A stretch of DNA of 64,000 nt from Lentzea albidocapillata subsp. violacea (GTDB taxonomy: Bacteria; Actinomycetota; Actinomycetes; Mycobacteriales; Pseudonocardiaceae): positions 1 to 64,000 of the forward strand of contig NZ_FNET01000003.1 of NCBI RefSeq assembly GCF_900100275.1, in the 5' to 3' direction. The position numbers and the translations under genes are program-made. Positions 42,827 to 53,017 of this stretch are shown here, piece after piece. The notes under the pieces are model-generated. The model saw only the letters and a program-made list of their open reading frames with translations. It made no database searches and had not been told where the DNA came from. Every line of letters begins with the position of its first letter. Position 1 is the first letter of the stretch.

Positions 42827-43777
42827 ATGGCTCTCGTGATGACACAGCCGGAGCAGAGATCTGCCGGTGGTCACACGAGTGAGCCCCTTCTCTCAGTGGC
42901 CGCGGTGGCCAGGCGACTCGGCGTGGCTCCCGCCACCCTTCGCACCTGGGACCGCCGCTACGGACTAGGCCCGACCGGCCACACCATGGGCCGGCACCGG
43001 AAATACGGGCCACCCGACGTGGCCCGTCTCGAATTGATGCAGCGCGCTCTTCTCCGTGGTGCGTCGTCCGCCGAAGCGGCCCGTTTCGCGCTCGACTCGA
43101 AATCGTCGATGACACACGGAGTGGTTCCCGTCGCACCATCGGGTGGACGTGGACTGAAAATGCCCGGAGCGTCTCGATTGGCGCGCGGACTGGGCCGCGC
43201 CGCGGTAGCGATGGACTCCATCGCGGTGCAGGAAATGCTCGCCGACTCCCTGGCGTCCGACGGGGTGATCGCCACCTGGAACGAGGTGGTGCGCCCCGTG
43301 CTGACGGCCGTCGCCGCACGCTGGCAGCTCTCCGGGACCGGCGTCGAGGTCGAGCACCTGCTGAACGAGTGCGTGCTCGCGGCGTTCGTACGCGCCACAC
43401 CGCTCGTCACACTCGGGCGCAACCATCGGCCCGTGCTCTTGGCGTGCATGCCGGAGGAGAGGCACAACCTTCCGCTCTACCCGTTGGCCGCGGAACTCGC
43501 GCAGCGCGGCGTCGTCGTCCGGCAGTTGGGGGCGGCGCTGCCGGTGGACGCGCTGGCCGTCGCCGTACGCCGCACCGCCCCCTCCGCGGTGGTGCTGTGG
43601 GCGCAGCTGCCCCGCTACGCCGATCCGGGGGTGATCTCCGCGCTGCCGCGGACCCGGCAGCAGGTGCGGGTGTTCGTGGGAGGGCCGGGGTGGCGGCGGG
43701 GCGTGGTGACGGCGCCGGCGGAGCGCGTGGAGGACCTGGCTGCCGCGGTGGACGCGGTCGAGGCCGCCGTCACCTGA
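42827..43777 (+). CDS. MerR-type regulator with CarH-like cobalamin-binding domain
   Basis: 316 aa from the ATG at 42827 (GAGGTG 8 bases upstream). The MerR winged helix is at about 22-85 (LLSVAAVARRLGVAPATLRT, GRHRKYGPPDVARLELM). The C-terminal half matches the four-helix plus Rossmann B12 module of CarH/LitR. Trp166-x9-Glu176-His177 (WQLSGTGVEVEH) is the upper-face adenosylcobalamin motif, and Glu211-Arg-His213 corresponds to the lower-ligand E-x-H motif, 36 residues after His177 (35 in Thermus CarH). The usual Gly of ExHxxG is Pro216. It is divergent from whiB. A B12-dependent light sensor is possible; binding is not shown. Confidence 0.82.
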   Translation: MALVMTQPEQRSAGGHTSEPLLSVAAVARRLGVAPATLRTWDRRYGLGPTGHTMGRHRKYGPPDVARLELMQRALLRGASSAEAARFALDSKSSMTHGVVPVAPSGGRGLKMPGASRLARGLGRAAVAMDSIAVQEMLADSLASDGVIATWNEVVRPVLTAVAARWQLSGTGVEVEHLLNECVLAAFVRATPLVTLGRNHRPVLLACMPEERHNLPLYPLAAELAQRGVVVRQLGAALPVDALAVAVRRTAPSAVVLWAQLPRYADPGVISALPRTRQQVRVFVGGPGWRRGVVTAPAERVEDLAAAVDAVEAAVT

Positions 43778-43865
43778 CGCTGTCTCGCTAGAGGCCTCCC
43801 GCCTCACGCCCGCGCCGACTGCCCACCACCGCCGCGCCCACCACCTGGCGGGCACACTCCTCACC

Positions 43866-44762
43866 GTGACCGAAGACGAGCTGCGCCGAGCCGCGTTCGG
43901 CGACTCACCCGACCTCGACGTCTGGCCCGCCCTCTCGGCACCCAATGCCCGAACCAGGTGGCTAGCGGCGGTAGTCCTGGGCGGTCAGGGCCACTACGCG
44001 GCCGCCGCCACCGTCCTGGACGCGCTCTGTCACGACCCCGACCCGGTCGTGGCATCCCTGTCTCTCTCGACTCGCGCGTCGCACCACCGTCAGCTAGGGG
44101 CCCATCACCTCGCCCGCCCCCTCGACGGCGCCGCCCTCGCGCGCGTCCAGCCGGCAGGCGAGAGCGACCCCGACGGGATCGACGCCGCGGGCGCCCGGAC
44201 GGACGCTCTGCTCGGCCTCGCCGCTGATTCGCTCGGTGCCCAACGCCTGAACGAGGCCCGCAGGTTGCTCGCACGAGTTGAGACGCGCTCGTGGCGGAGT
44301 GAGGTCCGCAAGGGCTGGGTATCCGCTGAGATTGAGCTGGCGGACGGTCGCGCGCATGCCGCCGTCGCACCCGCGGAGGCGGCGTACGGCGTAGCGACGA
44401 GCAGAAAGGCGCTGCGGCACGAGCTCAAGTCGGCACTCGTTCTGGGCACCTCGTTGGTCGTGTGGGGGACCCCCGACGGCCTGAACCGCGGAGTTGAACT
44501 GGTCGGGTGTGAGCTAAATCACAGTGCGGCGAAGGGACTTCATCCGTTGATCTGGCCGAGCGCTCTTGTTCTGGTGGGCCATGCCCCCACGGTGGGCGCA
44601 GTCGTCATCGACCGGGCGACGGAGGCTCTGAGCTGCGTGTTACGCAGAGCTGATCCCGTCAGCCGACAGGTCGCCCTTGATTCCCCGTGGGTGCCGACCG
44701 GGCTGCTCCGTTCCGGGGAACCCCCGAACGCAGACCCTCAGGCGAACTTCTTGACGGATTAA
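43866..44762 (+). CDS. Conserved hypothetical helical-repeat protein next to bldM
   Basis: 298 aa from a GTG with no clear ribosome site. It is rich in Ala/Leu helices of TPR or HEAT type (ARTRWLAAVVLGGQGHYAAA, GLAADSLGAQRLNEARRLLA, EIELADGRAHAAVAPAEAAY), with no signal peptide or membrane segment. It lies between the MerR-type gene and bldM, the place of Rv3415c between whiB3 and sigD in M. tuberculosis, and is probably its counterpart (by position; I could not align them). Function unknown. Confidence 0.75.
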   Translation: MTEDELRRAAFGDSPDLDVWPALSAPNARTRWLAAVVLGGQGHYAAAATVLDALCHDPDPVVASLSLSTRASHHRQLGAHHLARPLDGAALARVQPAGESDPDGIDAAGARTDALLGLAADSLGAQRLNEARRLLARVETRSWRSEVRKGWVSAEIELADGRAHAAVAPAEAAYGVATSRKALRHELKSALVLGTSLVVWGTPDGLNRGVELVGCELNHSAAKGLHPLIWPSALVLVGHAPTVGAVVIDRATEALSCVLRRADPVSRQVALDSPWVPTGLLRSGEPPNADPQANFLTD

Positions 44763-44843
44763 GCACCGGATCGTGTCAAGGTTGGGCCGCGAGCGTCCGA
44801 TAGGGGAGATGGAACGTCACTCGGCTGCAGGAAAGGAGTCCCC

Positions 44844-45440
44844 GTGACCACGGTCCTTATTTGCGACGACCGGCGCAGTGTGCGGGAGGGTCTCACCCGC
44901 GTGATGTCGGCTGTCCCCGGGGTTAGCCGCATCGACTGCGTAGCGCACGGTGACGAGTTGTTGGCTCGCTTTTCAAGGCAGCCGGTCGACGTCGTCCTGG
45001 TGGGAACCCAGCGCGCCGTCCCGACCGGGGTTGAAGCAACCCGTCGGCTCGTCTCTGCGAATCCGCAGGCAAACGTCATCGTCTTCGGCGCACCCGACGA
45101 CGCCGGGAGCATCGCCGCGGCGATCGCCGGCGGTGCCCGCGGCTACCTGAGGTGGGACGCGTCGCGTCCCGAGCTTGTGGCAGCCCTCGCGCACACGCTC
45201 GCCAGCACCTCGGTGCCGGCGCCTCGTCAGCCCTCCGACCCCGGCGTGCAGCTCACGGAGCGCGAGCTCCAGGTGCTGCGTGGCATGAGCCAGGGCAAGA
45301 GCAACGGCCAGATCGGCCGCGAGCTCTACCTGTCGGAGGACACGGTGAAGACGCACGCACGTCGCCTCTTCCGCAAGCTCGGTGTGCGTGACCGCGCTCA
45401 GGCGGTCGCACACGGCTTCCGGCGAGGCCTCGTTCAGTAG
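44844..45440 (+). CDS. bldM: BldM-type orphan response regulator
   Basis: 198 aa. The N-terminal receiver domain (1 to about 120) keeps the acidic pair CDD at residues 8-9, but the phospho-acceptor position reads VVLVGTQ, so Asp54 is Gly. The LuxR-type helix-turn-helix (about 135-198) reads GQIGRELYLSEDTVKTHARR, nearly identical to Streptomyces BldM. The GTG has GAAAGGAG 5 bases upstream. BldM acts without a cognate kinase, alone or with WhiI, on sporulation genes. No kinase is adjacent here. The position between whiB3/whiD and sigD supports orthology. Confidence 0.9.
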   Translation: MTTVLICDDRRSVREGLTRVMSAVPGVSRIDCVAHGDELLARFSRQPVDVVLVGTQRAVPTGVEATRRLVSANPQANVIVFGAPDDAGSIAAAIAGGARGYLRWDASRPELVAALAHTLASTSVPAPRQPSDPGVQLTERELQVLRGMSQGKSNGQIGRELYLSEDTVKTHARRLFRKLGVRDRAQAVAHGFRRGLVQ

Positions 45441-45453
45441 TCGCTCTTGCCGC

Positions 45454-45500
45454 ACCGGCCCCGCATCCTCATATGCCGCATGTGGGGAAGCGGGGCCGGT
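45454..45500 (+). terminator. Probable bldM terminator
   Basis: ACCGGCCCCGC (45454-45464) pairs with GCGGGGCCGGT (45490-45500), enclosing 25 bases, 13 bases after the bldM stop. No T tail is present. Confidence 0.6.
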
Positions 45501-45748
45501 GGCGTGAGACGGCTCACCCAGGCATCCGGTGAGTCCTCAGGTAGCGCGTTTAGCCCAGCCCGGTGACAATGTCGCCGGGCTGTAATCCGTTCGGGCGTGT
45601 CCGCTGTTCACTCGGGGTGTCCATACCCCACCTATGAACAGAACGCCTGAAGACCGGTACGGTGAAGCTGCTGCAACGGGTCGCTGTGAGTGACCCGTGC
45701 TGTTTCATGTCGGTACGCCAACAAGTAACACCAGGGCTGTTGTCTGCG
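45501..45748 (+). promoter_or_regulatory. sigD upstream region with a hairpin
   Basis: The region between bldM and sigD. AGCCCGGTGA (45557-45566) pairs with TCGCCGGGCT (45572-45581) with one G-T pair. GGGGT/ACCCC (45614-45629) forms a smaller stem. Several in-frame starts for sigD lie here (GTG 45662, ATG 45707). No SigD-type promoter was identified. Confidence 0.4.
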
Positions 45749-46321
45749 ATGACCAACTTGGGGGACGGACTGGACGCCGAAGTGGGCGCGGCCGTCGAAG
45801 GCGACCGCCAGGCGATCGAACGCCTGCTGGCCTCCATTCGTCCTCTCGTGGTGCGGTACTGCCGCGCCAGAGTTGGCAGGCAGGAGCGAAGCTTCGCTTC
45901 GGCGGACGATGTGGCCCAGGAGGTGTGTCTCGCGGTGCTCACGGCATTGCCCAGCTACCGCGATCAGGGTCGGCCCTTCCTCGCGTTCGTCTACGGGATC
46001 GCGGCTCACAAGGTGGCCGACGCACATCGGTCTGCCGCCAGGAACCGCTCCGAGCCCGTTCCCGAAGTTCCCGACGCGCCGGAGACCGAAGCTGGTCCGG
46101 AGCAGCGGGCGATGCAGGGAGAACTCTCCGGCCGGATGGCTGTGTTGTTGCGTGTCCTGCCGGAGAAGCAGCGGGAGATCCTGCTGTTGAGGGTGGTGGT
46201 CGGACTCTCCGCCGAGGAAACAGCCGAGGCGGTCGGTTCGACGCCGGGTGCGGTCCGGGTGGCGCAACATCGTGCGCTGGCTCGGCTCCGCAAATCGCTG
46301 GCAGCGGAGGAGGTGGTCTGA
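45749..46321 (+). CDS. sigD: RNA polymerase sigma factor SigD (ECF type)
   Basis: 190 aa from the ATG at 45749 (MTNLGDGLDAEVGAAVEGDR), chosen by similarity of the N-terminus to mycobacterial SigD; in-frame GTG 45662 or ATG 45707 would add up to 29 residues, and none has a strong ribosome site. Sigma region 2 reads VVRYCRARVG ... ADDVAQEVCLAVLTALPSYR, and region 4 reads LPEKQREILLLRVVVGLSAE followed by AVGSTPGAVRVAQHRALARL. The anti-sigma gene follows immediately. Confidence 0.95.
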   Translation: MTNLGDGLDAEVGAAVEGDRQAIERLLASIRPLVVRYCRARVGRQERSFASADDVAQEVCLAVLTALPSYRDQGRPFLAFVYGIAAHKVADAHRSAARNRSEPVPEVPDAPETEAGPEQRAMQGELSGRMAVLLRVLPEKQREILLLRVVVGLSAEETAEAVGSTPGAVRVAQHRALARLRKSLAAEEVV

Positions 46322-47218
46322 GTGGCCGACGAACACGGAAAGGACGACGAGGAAGTGCGCGGACAGGACGATAGAGCCCCGCACGAACCCGTCGCCGACG
46401 ATCTTTCGGCTGTACAGGCCGATGACAGGCTGCTGGACGCACTGGGGTCGGCGACTCCGGGCGTGGCCGGCTCCCTGGGCGACGACGACCTGAACGCGTT
46501 GCTGCTCGCATGGCGCAACGAGGTGGAGACGGAGCCGTTCGGCGAGCTCGTCGACACCGACACCGCCATCGCCACGATCCAGGCTGCCCGCCCGCAGCCG
46601 GTGAGCAGGCACCGCTTCCTGATCCCGCTGGCCAGTGCCGCGGCGGTCCTGGCCATCGCCTTCACCGGCGTGAGCCTCGTCGCCCGTGACGCCCAGCCCG
46701 GCGACGCGCTCTGGGGTCTCACGCGAGTGCTCTACTCCGAGCACGCGAAGTCGATCGAAGCTGCGGCCATCATCAGCGGTGACCTCGAGTCGGCCCGCCT
46801 CGCCCTGCGCGAGGGCAAGGTCAACGAGGCCCGCGAGAAGCTGGACAAGATCGGCGCAAGCCTCGACTCGGTCTCCACCGCCGACGGCAAGCAGCAGCTC
46901 GAGGAGAAGCACAAGGAGCTCGAAAAGGAGCTCGACACCAACACCTCGACCGCGCCGCCCACCTCGACGCTCCCGCCGGTGACGCAGCCGAGCCAGTCCT
47001 CGCAGCCGTCGACCACGCCGTCGGCGCCGTCGACCGAGCCGTCGACCACCCAGCCGTCCACGCCGCCGTCGTCGGAGACCCCCGCGCCGCCGACGTCGAA
47101 CGGCGAGGAGAACCCGCCGCCTCCGCCGCCGCCGGATCCCGGTGCGGAGAACCCGGGGTCGACCGGTACGAACGGTGAGTCCACCGGGCAGTCGGTCGGG
47201 ACCACCGGCTCCAACTGA
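46322..47218 (+). CDS. rsdA: Anti-sigma-D factor RsdA
   Basis: 298 aa. The GTG directly follows the sigD stop. The N-terminal cytoplasmic part (about 1-95) contains DDDLNALLLAWRNEVETEPFGE, the SigD-binding segment type. One transmembrane helix (about 98-119, FLIPLASAAAVLAIAFTGVS) is followed by an external helical region (YSEHAKSIEAAAIISGDLES) and about 100 residues rich in Pro, Ser and Thr that could span the wall. In mycobacteria RsdA holds SigD until it is degraded by ClpXP after proteolysis. The long exported tail is unlike a minimal anti-sigma factor. Confidence 0.93.
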   Translation: MADEHGKDDEEVRGQDDRAPHEPVADDLSAVQADDRLLDALGSATPGVAGSLGDDDLNALLLAWRNEVETEPFGELVDTDTAIATIQAARPQPVSRHRFLIPLASAAAVLAIAFTGVSLVARDAQPGDALWGLTRVLYSEHAKSIEAAAIISGDLESARLALREGKVNEAREKLDKIGASLDSVSTADGKQQLEEKHKELEKELDTNTSTAPPTSTLPPVTQPSQSSQPSTTPSAPSTEPSTTQPSTPPSSETPAPPTSNGEENPPPPPPPDPGAENPGSTGTNGESTGQSVGTTGSN

Positions 47219-47225
47219 GACGCAG

Positions 47226-47267
47226 TGTGAACGGCCCCTGATCTTTCGAGGTCAGGGGCCGTTCACA
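47226..47267. terminator. Terminator between rsdA and the DUF5319-type gene
   Basis: A perfect 16-base stem (TGTGAACGGCCCCTGA at 47226-47241 with 47252-47267) and a 10-base loop lie between convergent genes, 7 bases past the rsdA stop. Confidence 0.88.
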
Positions 47268-47336
47268 TGCTCAGGCGTTCACACGTCAGGTGGAATGTGA
47301 CCGGGGTGCGTCCGACCTCACAACCGTGCCGCGAGA

Positions 47337-49374
<2,038 letters not shown>

Positions 49375-49425
49375 GGTGTCTCGGCTGCTAGAACGCTTGC
49401 TCAACAGCTTGGAGAGGAACCACAG

Positions 49426-50559
49426 GTGCGCGATCTGGTCGAGATCGGCATGGGCCGGACCGCGAGGCGGGCCTACGAGCTGGACGACATCGAGATCATC
49501 CCGTCGCGTCGGACGAGGTCGTCGAAGGACGTCTCCACGACGTGGCAGATCGATGCCTACCGCTTCGACATCCCGCTGATCACCCACCCGACCGACGCCA
49601 TCGTGTCGCCGGGCACGGCGGTCGCGGTCGGCGAGCTCGGTGGCCTCGGTGTACTCAACGCCGAGGGCCTCTGGGCCCGGCACGGCGACGTGGACGAGGC
49701 GCTGTTCCGCCTGGTCCAGGCGACCGAGGACAGCGAGGACCCGGCGGCCGCGGTGAAGGTGCTGCAGGAGCTGCACGCCGCCCCGCTGCGGATGGACCTG
49801 ATCGCCGAGGCGGTCAAGCAGGTCCGCGAGTCGGGCGTCACCGTCGCGGTCCGCGTCAGCCCGCAGCGCGCCGCGGAGCTCACGCCGGACCTGCTGGCAG
49901 CGGGCGTCGAGATCCTGGTCGTGCAGGGCACGATCATCTCGGCCGAGCACGTGAGCCGCGGTGGTGAGCCGCTGAACCTGAAGTCGTTCATCGCGGACCT
50001 CGACATCCCGGTGATCGCCGGCGGTGTCGGCGACTACCGCACCGCCATGCACCTCATGCGCACCGGCGCGGCGGGCGTGATCGTCGGCTACGGCTACGCC
50101 CCCGGCGTCACGACCACCGACTCGGTGCTGGGCATCGGCGTGCCGATGGCCACCGCGATCGCCGACGCCGCGGCCGCGCGCCGCGACTACCTCGACGAGA
50201 CCGGCGGCCGCTACGTGCACGTCATCGCCGACGGCGGCGTCACGACCTCGGGCGACGTGGCGAAGTCCATCGCCTGCGGTGCCGACGCCGTGATGCTCGG
50301 CGAGCCACTGGCCGCCGCGACCGAGGCACCGGGCCAGGGCCTGTACTGGACGGCGGCGTCCGCGCACCCGTCCGTGCCGCGCAGCCTCGTCGCCGAGGCG
50401 GTGGACCAGGAGCTCGACCTGCGCAAGCTGCTGTTCGGCCCGTCCGCCGACCCGCGCGGCGTGACGAACCTGTTCGGCGCACTGAAGAGGGCGATGGCCA
50501 AGACCGGCTACTCCGACCTCAAGGAGTTCCAGAAGGTCGGCCTGACGATCCGCGGCTGA
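49426..50559 (+). CDS. guaB3: GuaB3-family IMP dehydrogenase-related protein
   Basis: 377 aa, a TIM barrel of the IMPDH/GMP reductase superfamily (MRDLVEIGMGRTARRAYELD, VIAGGVGDYRTAMHLMRTGA, VHVIADGGVTTSGDVAKSIA). It lacks CBS domains and reads GYGYAPGVTTTD where IMPDH has the catalytic Cys loop. Always paired with guaB in actinobacteria; its activity is not settled from sequence. GTG start with GGAGAGG 9 bases upstream, 51 bases after guaB, same operon. Confidence 0.93.
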   Translation: MRDLVEIGMGRTARRAYELDDIEIIPSRRTRSSKDVSTTWQIDAYRFDIPLITHPTDAIVSPGTAVAVGELGGLGVLNAEGLWARHGDVDEALFRLVQATEDSEDPAAAVKVLQELHAAPLRMDLIAEAVKQVRESGVTVAVRVSPQRAAELTPDLLAAGVEILVVQGTIISAEHVSRGGEPLNLKSFIADLDIPVIAGGVGDYRTAMHLMRTGAAGVIVGYGYAPGVTTTDSVLGIGVPMATAIADAAAARRDYLDETGGRYVHVIADGGVTTSGDVAKSIACGADAVMLGEPLAAATEAPGQGLYWTAASAHPSVPRSLVAEAVDQELDLRKLLFGPSADPRGVTNLFGALKRAMAKTGYSDLKEFQKVGLTIRG

Positions 50560-50562
50560 CCC

Positions 50563-50618
50563 CGATCGACGTCGAGGGGCACGTTCCTGCCGGGACGTGC
50601 CCCTCTGCGCGTCGATCG
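50563..50618 (+). terminator. Terminator after guaB3
   Basis: GAGGGGCACGT (50574-50584) pairs with ACGTGCCCCTC (50595-50605); an outer GATCGAC/GTCGATC (50564-50570 with 50611-50617) extends the structure. Confidence 0.8.
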
Positions 50619-50670
50619 CCGCATGGGCCCAAACTGATCTTGCAACCAGACGGCTACCCCGCGCGTCCTC

Positions 50671-50901
50671 TTGAGCGTGGAACTGGATGCCTTGTTCGGC
50701 GACGGCAAGAACAGTGATGTGGACACGATCGACCCGGACGCCGAGGTCCAAGAGTTCGAGATCGAGGAAGTGCCCGAGGAGGATGAGGGCGTCGGAGGCA
50801 TCGGCTGGCAGATGCTGACCCTGTTCGTCTGCGGTGGGCTGGTGATCACCGCGCTGGCCGTGGCGTTCATGGTCTGGGTGATCGAGGGCCTGGTGTTCTG
50901 A
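50671..50901 (+). CDS. Small tail-anchored membrane protein with acidic head
   Basis: 76 aa from the TTG at 50671, or 74 aa from the GTG at 50677; no ribosome site favours either. The N-terminal half is acidic (VDTIDPDAEVQEFEIEEVPE) and the C-terminal third is one transmembrane helix (LTLFVCGGLVITALAVAFMV). It lies between guaB3 and the next small gene on the same strand. Family not recognised. Confidence 0.55.
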   Translation: MSVELDALFGDGKNSDVDTIDPDAEVQEFEIEEVPEEDEGVGGIGWQMLTLFVCGGLVITALAVAFMVWVIEGLVF

Positions 50902-50928
50902 GTCGGCGGGTGCGCCTGCCCGCGCACC

Positions 50929-50948
50929 CTAGACTTTCTGTCTAGATT
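50929..50948 (+). promoter_or_regulatory. Palindromic operator overlapping a leaderless promoter
   Basis: CTAGAC-TTTCT-GTCTAG (50929-50945) is a perfect inverted repeat. TAGATT (50943-50948) overlaps it and ends 7 bases before the ATG at 50956, with no ribosome site between. A repressor bound here would block the -10. Confidence 0.55.
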
Positions 50949-50955
50949 TCTGGGC

Positions 50956-51279
50956 ATGGACGCACTCGATGAGGCGGCGGCAGACCTGAGAGATCTGGCG
51001 CTCGTACTGGCGAGGTCGGCAACGGACTCCGGTCGGCGCACCTTCCTTGACGAGGTGCTCGGCGGCCGAAGCATCGAAAGGCTTGGTCGCCTCGCCGGCG
51101 ACGTGGTCGTGGAAGAGGCCCCGCCGCGAGAGCCGGTCCCAGACTGGCTGGCGGAGCGTCTCGTGCACACCGCAGGGATCCCCCCGCAGCAGGTCGCGGC
51201 GTTGAGCCTGGAGCAGGCAGTCGATCTCTGGACCGATTTCAGGAGCGCACCCCGCCCGTCTGAACCGATAGGGGACTAG
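50956..51279 (+). CDS. Small hypothetical protein upstream of choD
   Basis: 107 aa, helical and acidic, with no signal peptide or membrane segment (MDALDEAAADLRDLALVLAR; PDWLAERLVHTAGIPPQQVA). The ATG is preceded by a TAGATT -10 at leaderless distance and by a palindrome. Its stop overlaps the choD operator. Family not recognised. Confidence 0.65.
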   Translation: MDALDEAAADLRDLALVLARSATDSGRRTFLDEVLGGRSIERLGRLAGDVVVEEAPPREPVPDWLAERLVHTAGIPPQQVAALSLEQAVDLWTDFRSAPRPSEPIGD

Positions 51280-51305
51280 GCGTTACCGGAAGTAACGCCT
51301 ACTCT
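51277..51305 (+). promoter_or_regulatory. Inverted-repeat operator and leaderless promoter of choD
   Basis: TAGGCGTTAC-CGGAA-GTAACGCCTA (51277-51301) is a perfect 10-base inverted repeat. TACTCT (51300-51305) overlaps its right end and lies 7 bases before the ATG at 51313. The form suggests a dimeric repressor; it is not a KstR-type site (AACnnGTT). Confidence 0.65.
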
Positions 51306-51312
51306 CCGATCC

Positions 51313-52989
51313 ATGGGTGAACTCGCCGGTAACTTCGATGTCGTCATCGTCGGCTCCGGGTTCGGTGGCAGCGTGGCCGCGCTCCGCCTGACCGAGAAGG
51401 GCTACCGCGTCGCCGTCCTGGAGGCGGGGCGGCGGTTCGCCGACGACGAGTTCGCCAAGACCAGCTGGAACCTCCGCAAGTACCTGTGGGCGCCGCAGCT
51501 GAAGTGTTTCGGCATCCAGCGCATCCACCTGCTGCGCAACGTCATGGTGCTCGCCGGGGCCGGTGTCGGCGGTGGCAGCCTCGTCTACGCGAACACGCTC
51601 TACCGGCCGCTCAAGCCGTTCTACGAGGACCGGCAGTGGGCGCACATCACCGACTGGCAGGACGAGCTGGAGCCGTTCTACGACCAGGCGAGCCGGATGC
51701 TGGGTGTCGTCACGAACCCCACGACGACCCCGAGCGACGTCGTCATGCAGAAGGTCGCGAAGGACATGGGCGTCGAGGACAGCTACCACGCGACGCCCGT
51801 CGGCGTGTTCTTCGGCGAGCCGGGCAAGAAGGCCGCGGATCCCTACTTCGGTGGCGCCGGACCGGAACGCACCGGCTGCACCGAGTGCGGCAGCTGCATG
51901 TCGGGCTGCCGTGTCGGCGCCAAGAACACGCTGGTCAAGAACTACCTCTACCTCGCGGAGAAGCTCGGCGCCCAGGTCTTCCCGCTGACCACGGTCACGC
52001 GGCTCAACGAGGACAACGGGACCTGGACCATCAACACCAGGATGACCGGCGGGAAGGCGACCCGGACGTTCACGGCGGACCAGGTCGTGATCGCCGCCGG
52101 CACGTGGGGCACCCAGCAGCTCCTGCACCAGGCGAAGGCGAGCACCCTGCCGAAGATCTCGGGCAGGCTCGGCGAGCTCACCCGCACCAACTCCGAGTCG
52201 ATCATCGGCGCCGCCCGCTACACGGTCGATCCGGACACCGACTACACGCAGGGCGTCGCGATCACGAGCTCCATCCACCCCGACGAGATCACGCACATCG
52301 AGCCCGTCCGGTACGGCAAGGGCAGCAACGCGATGGGCATGCTGCAGACCCTCGCCACGGACGGCGCGCTGAGCACGCCGCGGTGGCTGCAGTTCATCAA
52401 GCAGGCGGTCCGGCACCCGCTGCGGCTGCTCCGGCTGCTGAGCGTGCACCGGTGGAGCGAGCGGACCGTGATCCTGCTGGTCATGCAGAGCCTCGACAAC
52501 TCCATCACCACGTTCCTCAAGCGCGGTAAGCTCACCAGCAAGCAGGGCCACGGTGAGCCGAACCCGGCGTTCATCCCCGCCGGTCATGAGGCGAACCTGC
52601 TGGCCGCCAAGCACATCGACGGCATGGCCGGCGGCACGTGGGGCGAGCTGTTCAACATCCCGCTGACCGCGCACTTCATCGGCGGCTGCGCGATCGCGAG
52701 CGGCGAGGAACAGGGCGTGATCGACCCGTACCACCGCGTCTTCAACTACCCCGGACTGTCCGTTGTGGACGGTTCGGCGATCAGTGCGAACCTCGGCGTG
52801 AACCCGAGCCTCACCATCACCGCGCAGGCCGAGCGGGCGTTCTCGCTGTGGCCGAACAAGGGTGAGCAGGACCAGCGGCCCGCGCAGGACCAGCCGTACC
52901 GCAGGATCAACCCGACGAAGCCGAAGAACCCGGCGGTTCCCGATCAAGCTCCAGCCGCTTTGCGGTTGCCGATCGTGAAGGCGTCCTGA
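51313..52989 (+). CDS. choD: GMC-family oxidoreductase, cholesterol oxidase ChoD type
   Basis: 558 aa flavoprotein. The FAD Rossmann motif GSGFGGSVAA is at residues 14-23, followed by VLEAGRRF and the GMC signature region MVLAGAGVGGGSLVYANTL. A Cys cluster GCTECGSCMSGCRVGAKNT (C-x2-C-x2-C-x3-C) is as in the mycobacterial ChoD family. The C-terminal catalytic region reads TAHFIGGCAIAS ... NLGVNPSLTITAQAERAF. No signal peptide is seen, so it is cytoplasmic or membrane-associated. It follows guaB-guaB3, as Rv3409c does. True cholesterol oxidase activity is uncertain for this family. Confidence 0.85.
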   Translation: MGELAGNFDVVIVGSGFGGSVAALRLTEKGYRVAVLEAGRRFADDEFAKTSWNLRKYLWAPQLKCFGIQRIHLLRNVMVLAGAGVGGGSLVYANTLYRPLKPFYEDRQWAHITDWQDELEPFYDQASRMLGVVTNPTTTPSDVVMQKVAKDMGVEDSYHATPVGVFFGEPGKKAADPYFGGAGPERTGCTECGSCMSGCRVGAKNTLVKNYLYLAEKLGAQVFPLTTVTRLNEDNGTWTINTRMTGGKATRTFTADQVVIAAGTWGTQQLLHQAKASTLPKISGRLGELTRTNSESIIGAARYTVDPDTDYTQGVAITSSIHPDEITHIEPVRYGKGSNAMGMLQTLATDGALSTPRWLQFIKQAVRHPLRLLRLLSVHRWSERTVILLVMQSLDNSITTFLKRGKLTSKQGHGEPNPAFIPAGHEANLLAAKHIDGMAGGTWGELFNIPLTAHFIGGCAIASGEEQGVIDPYHRVFNYPGLSVVDGSAISANLGVNPSLTITAQAERAFSLWPNKGEQDQRPAQDQPYRRINPTKPKNPAVPDQAPAALRLPIVKAS

Positions 52990-53017
52990 GCTGGTTTCAT
53001 TTGGCTACGGTGGAGGC

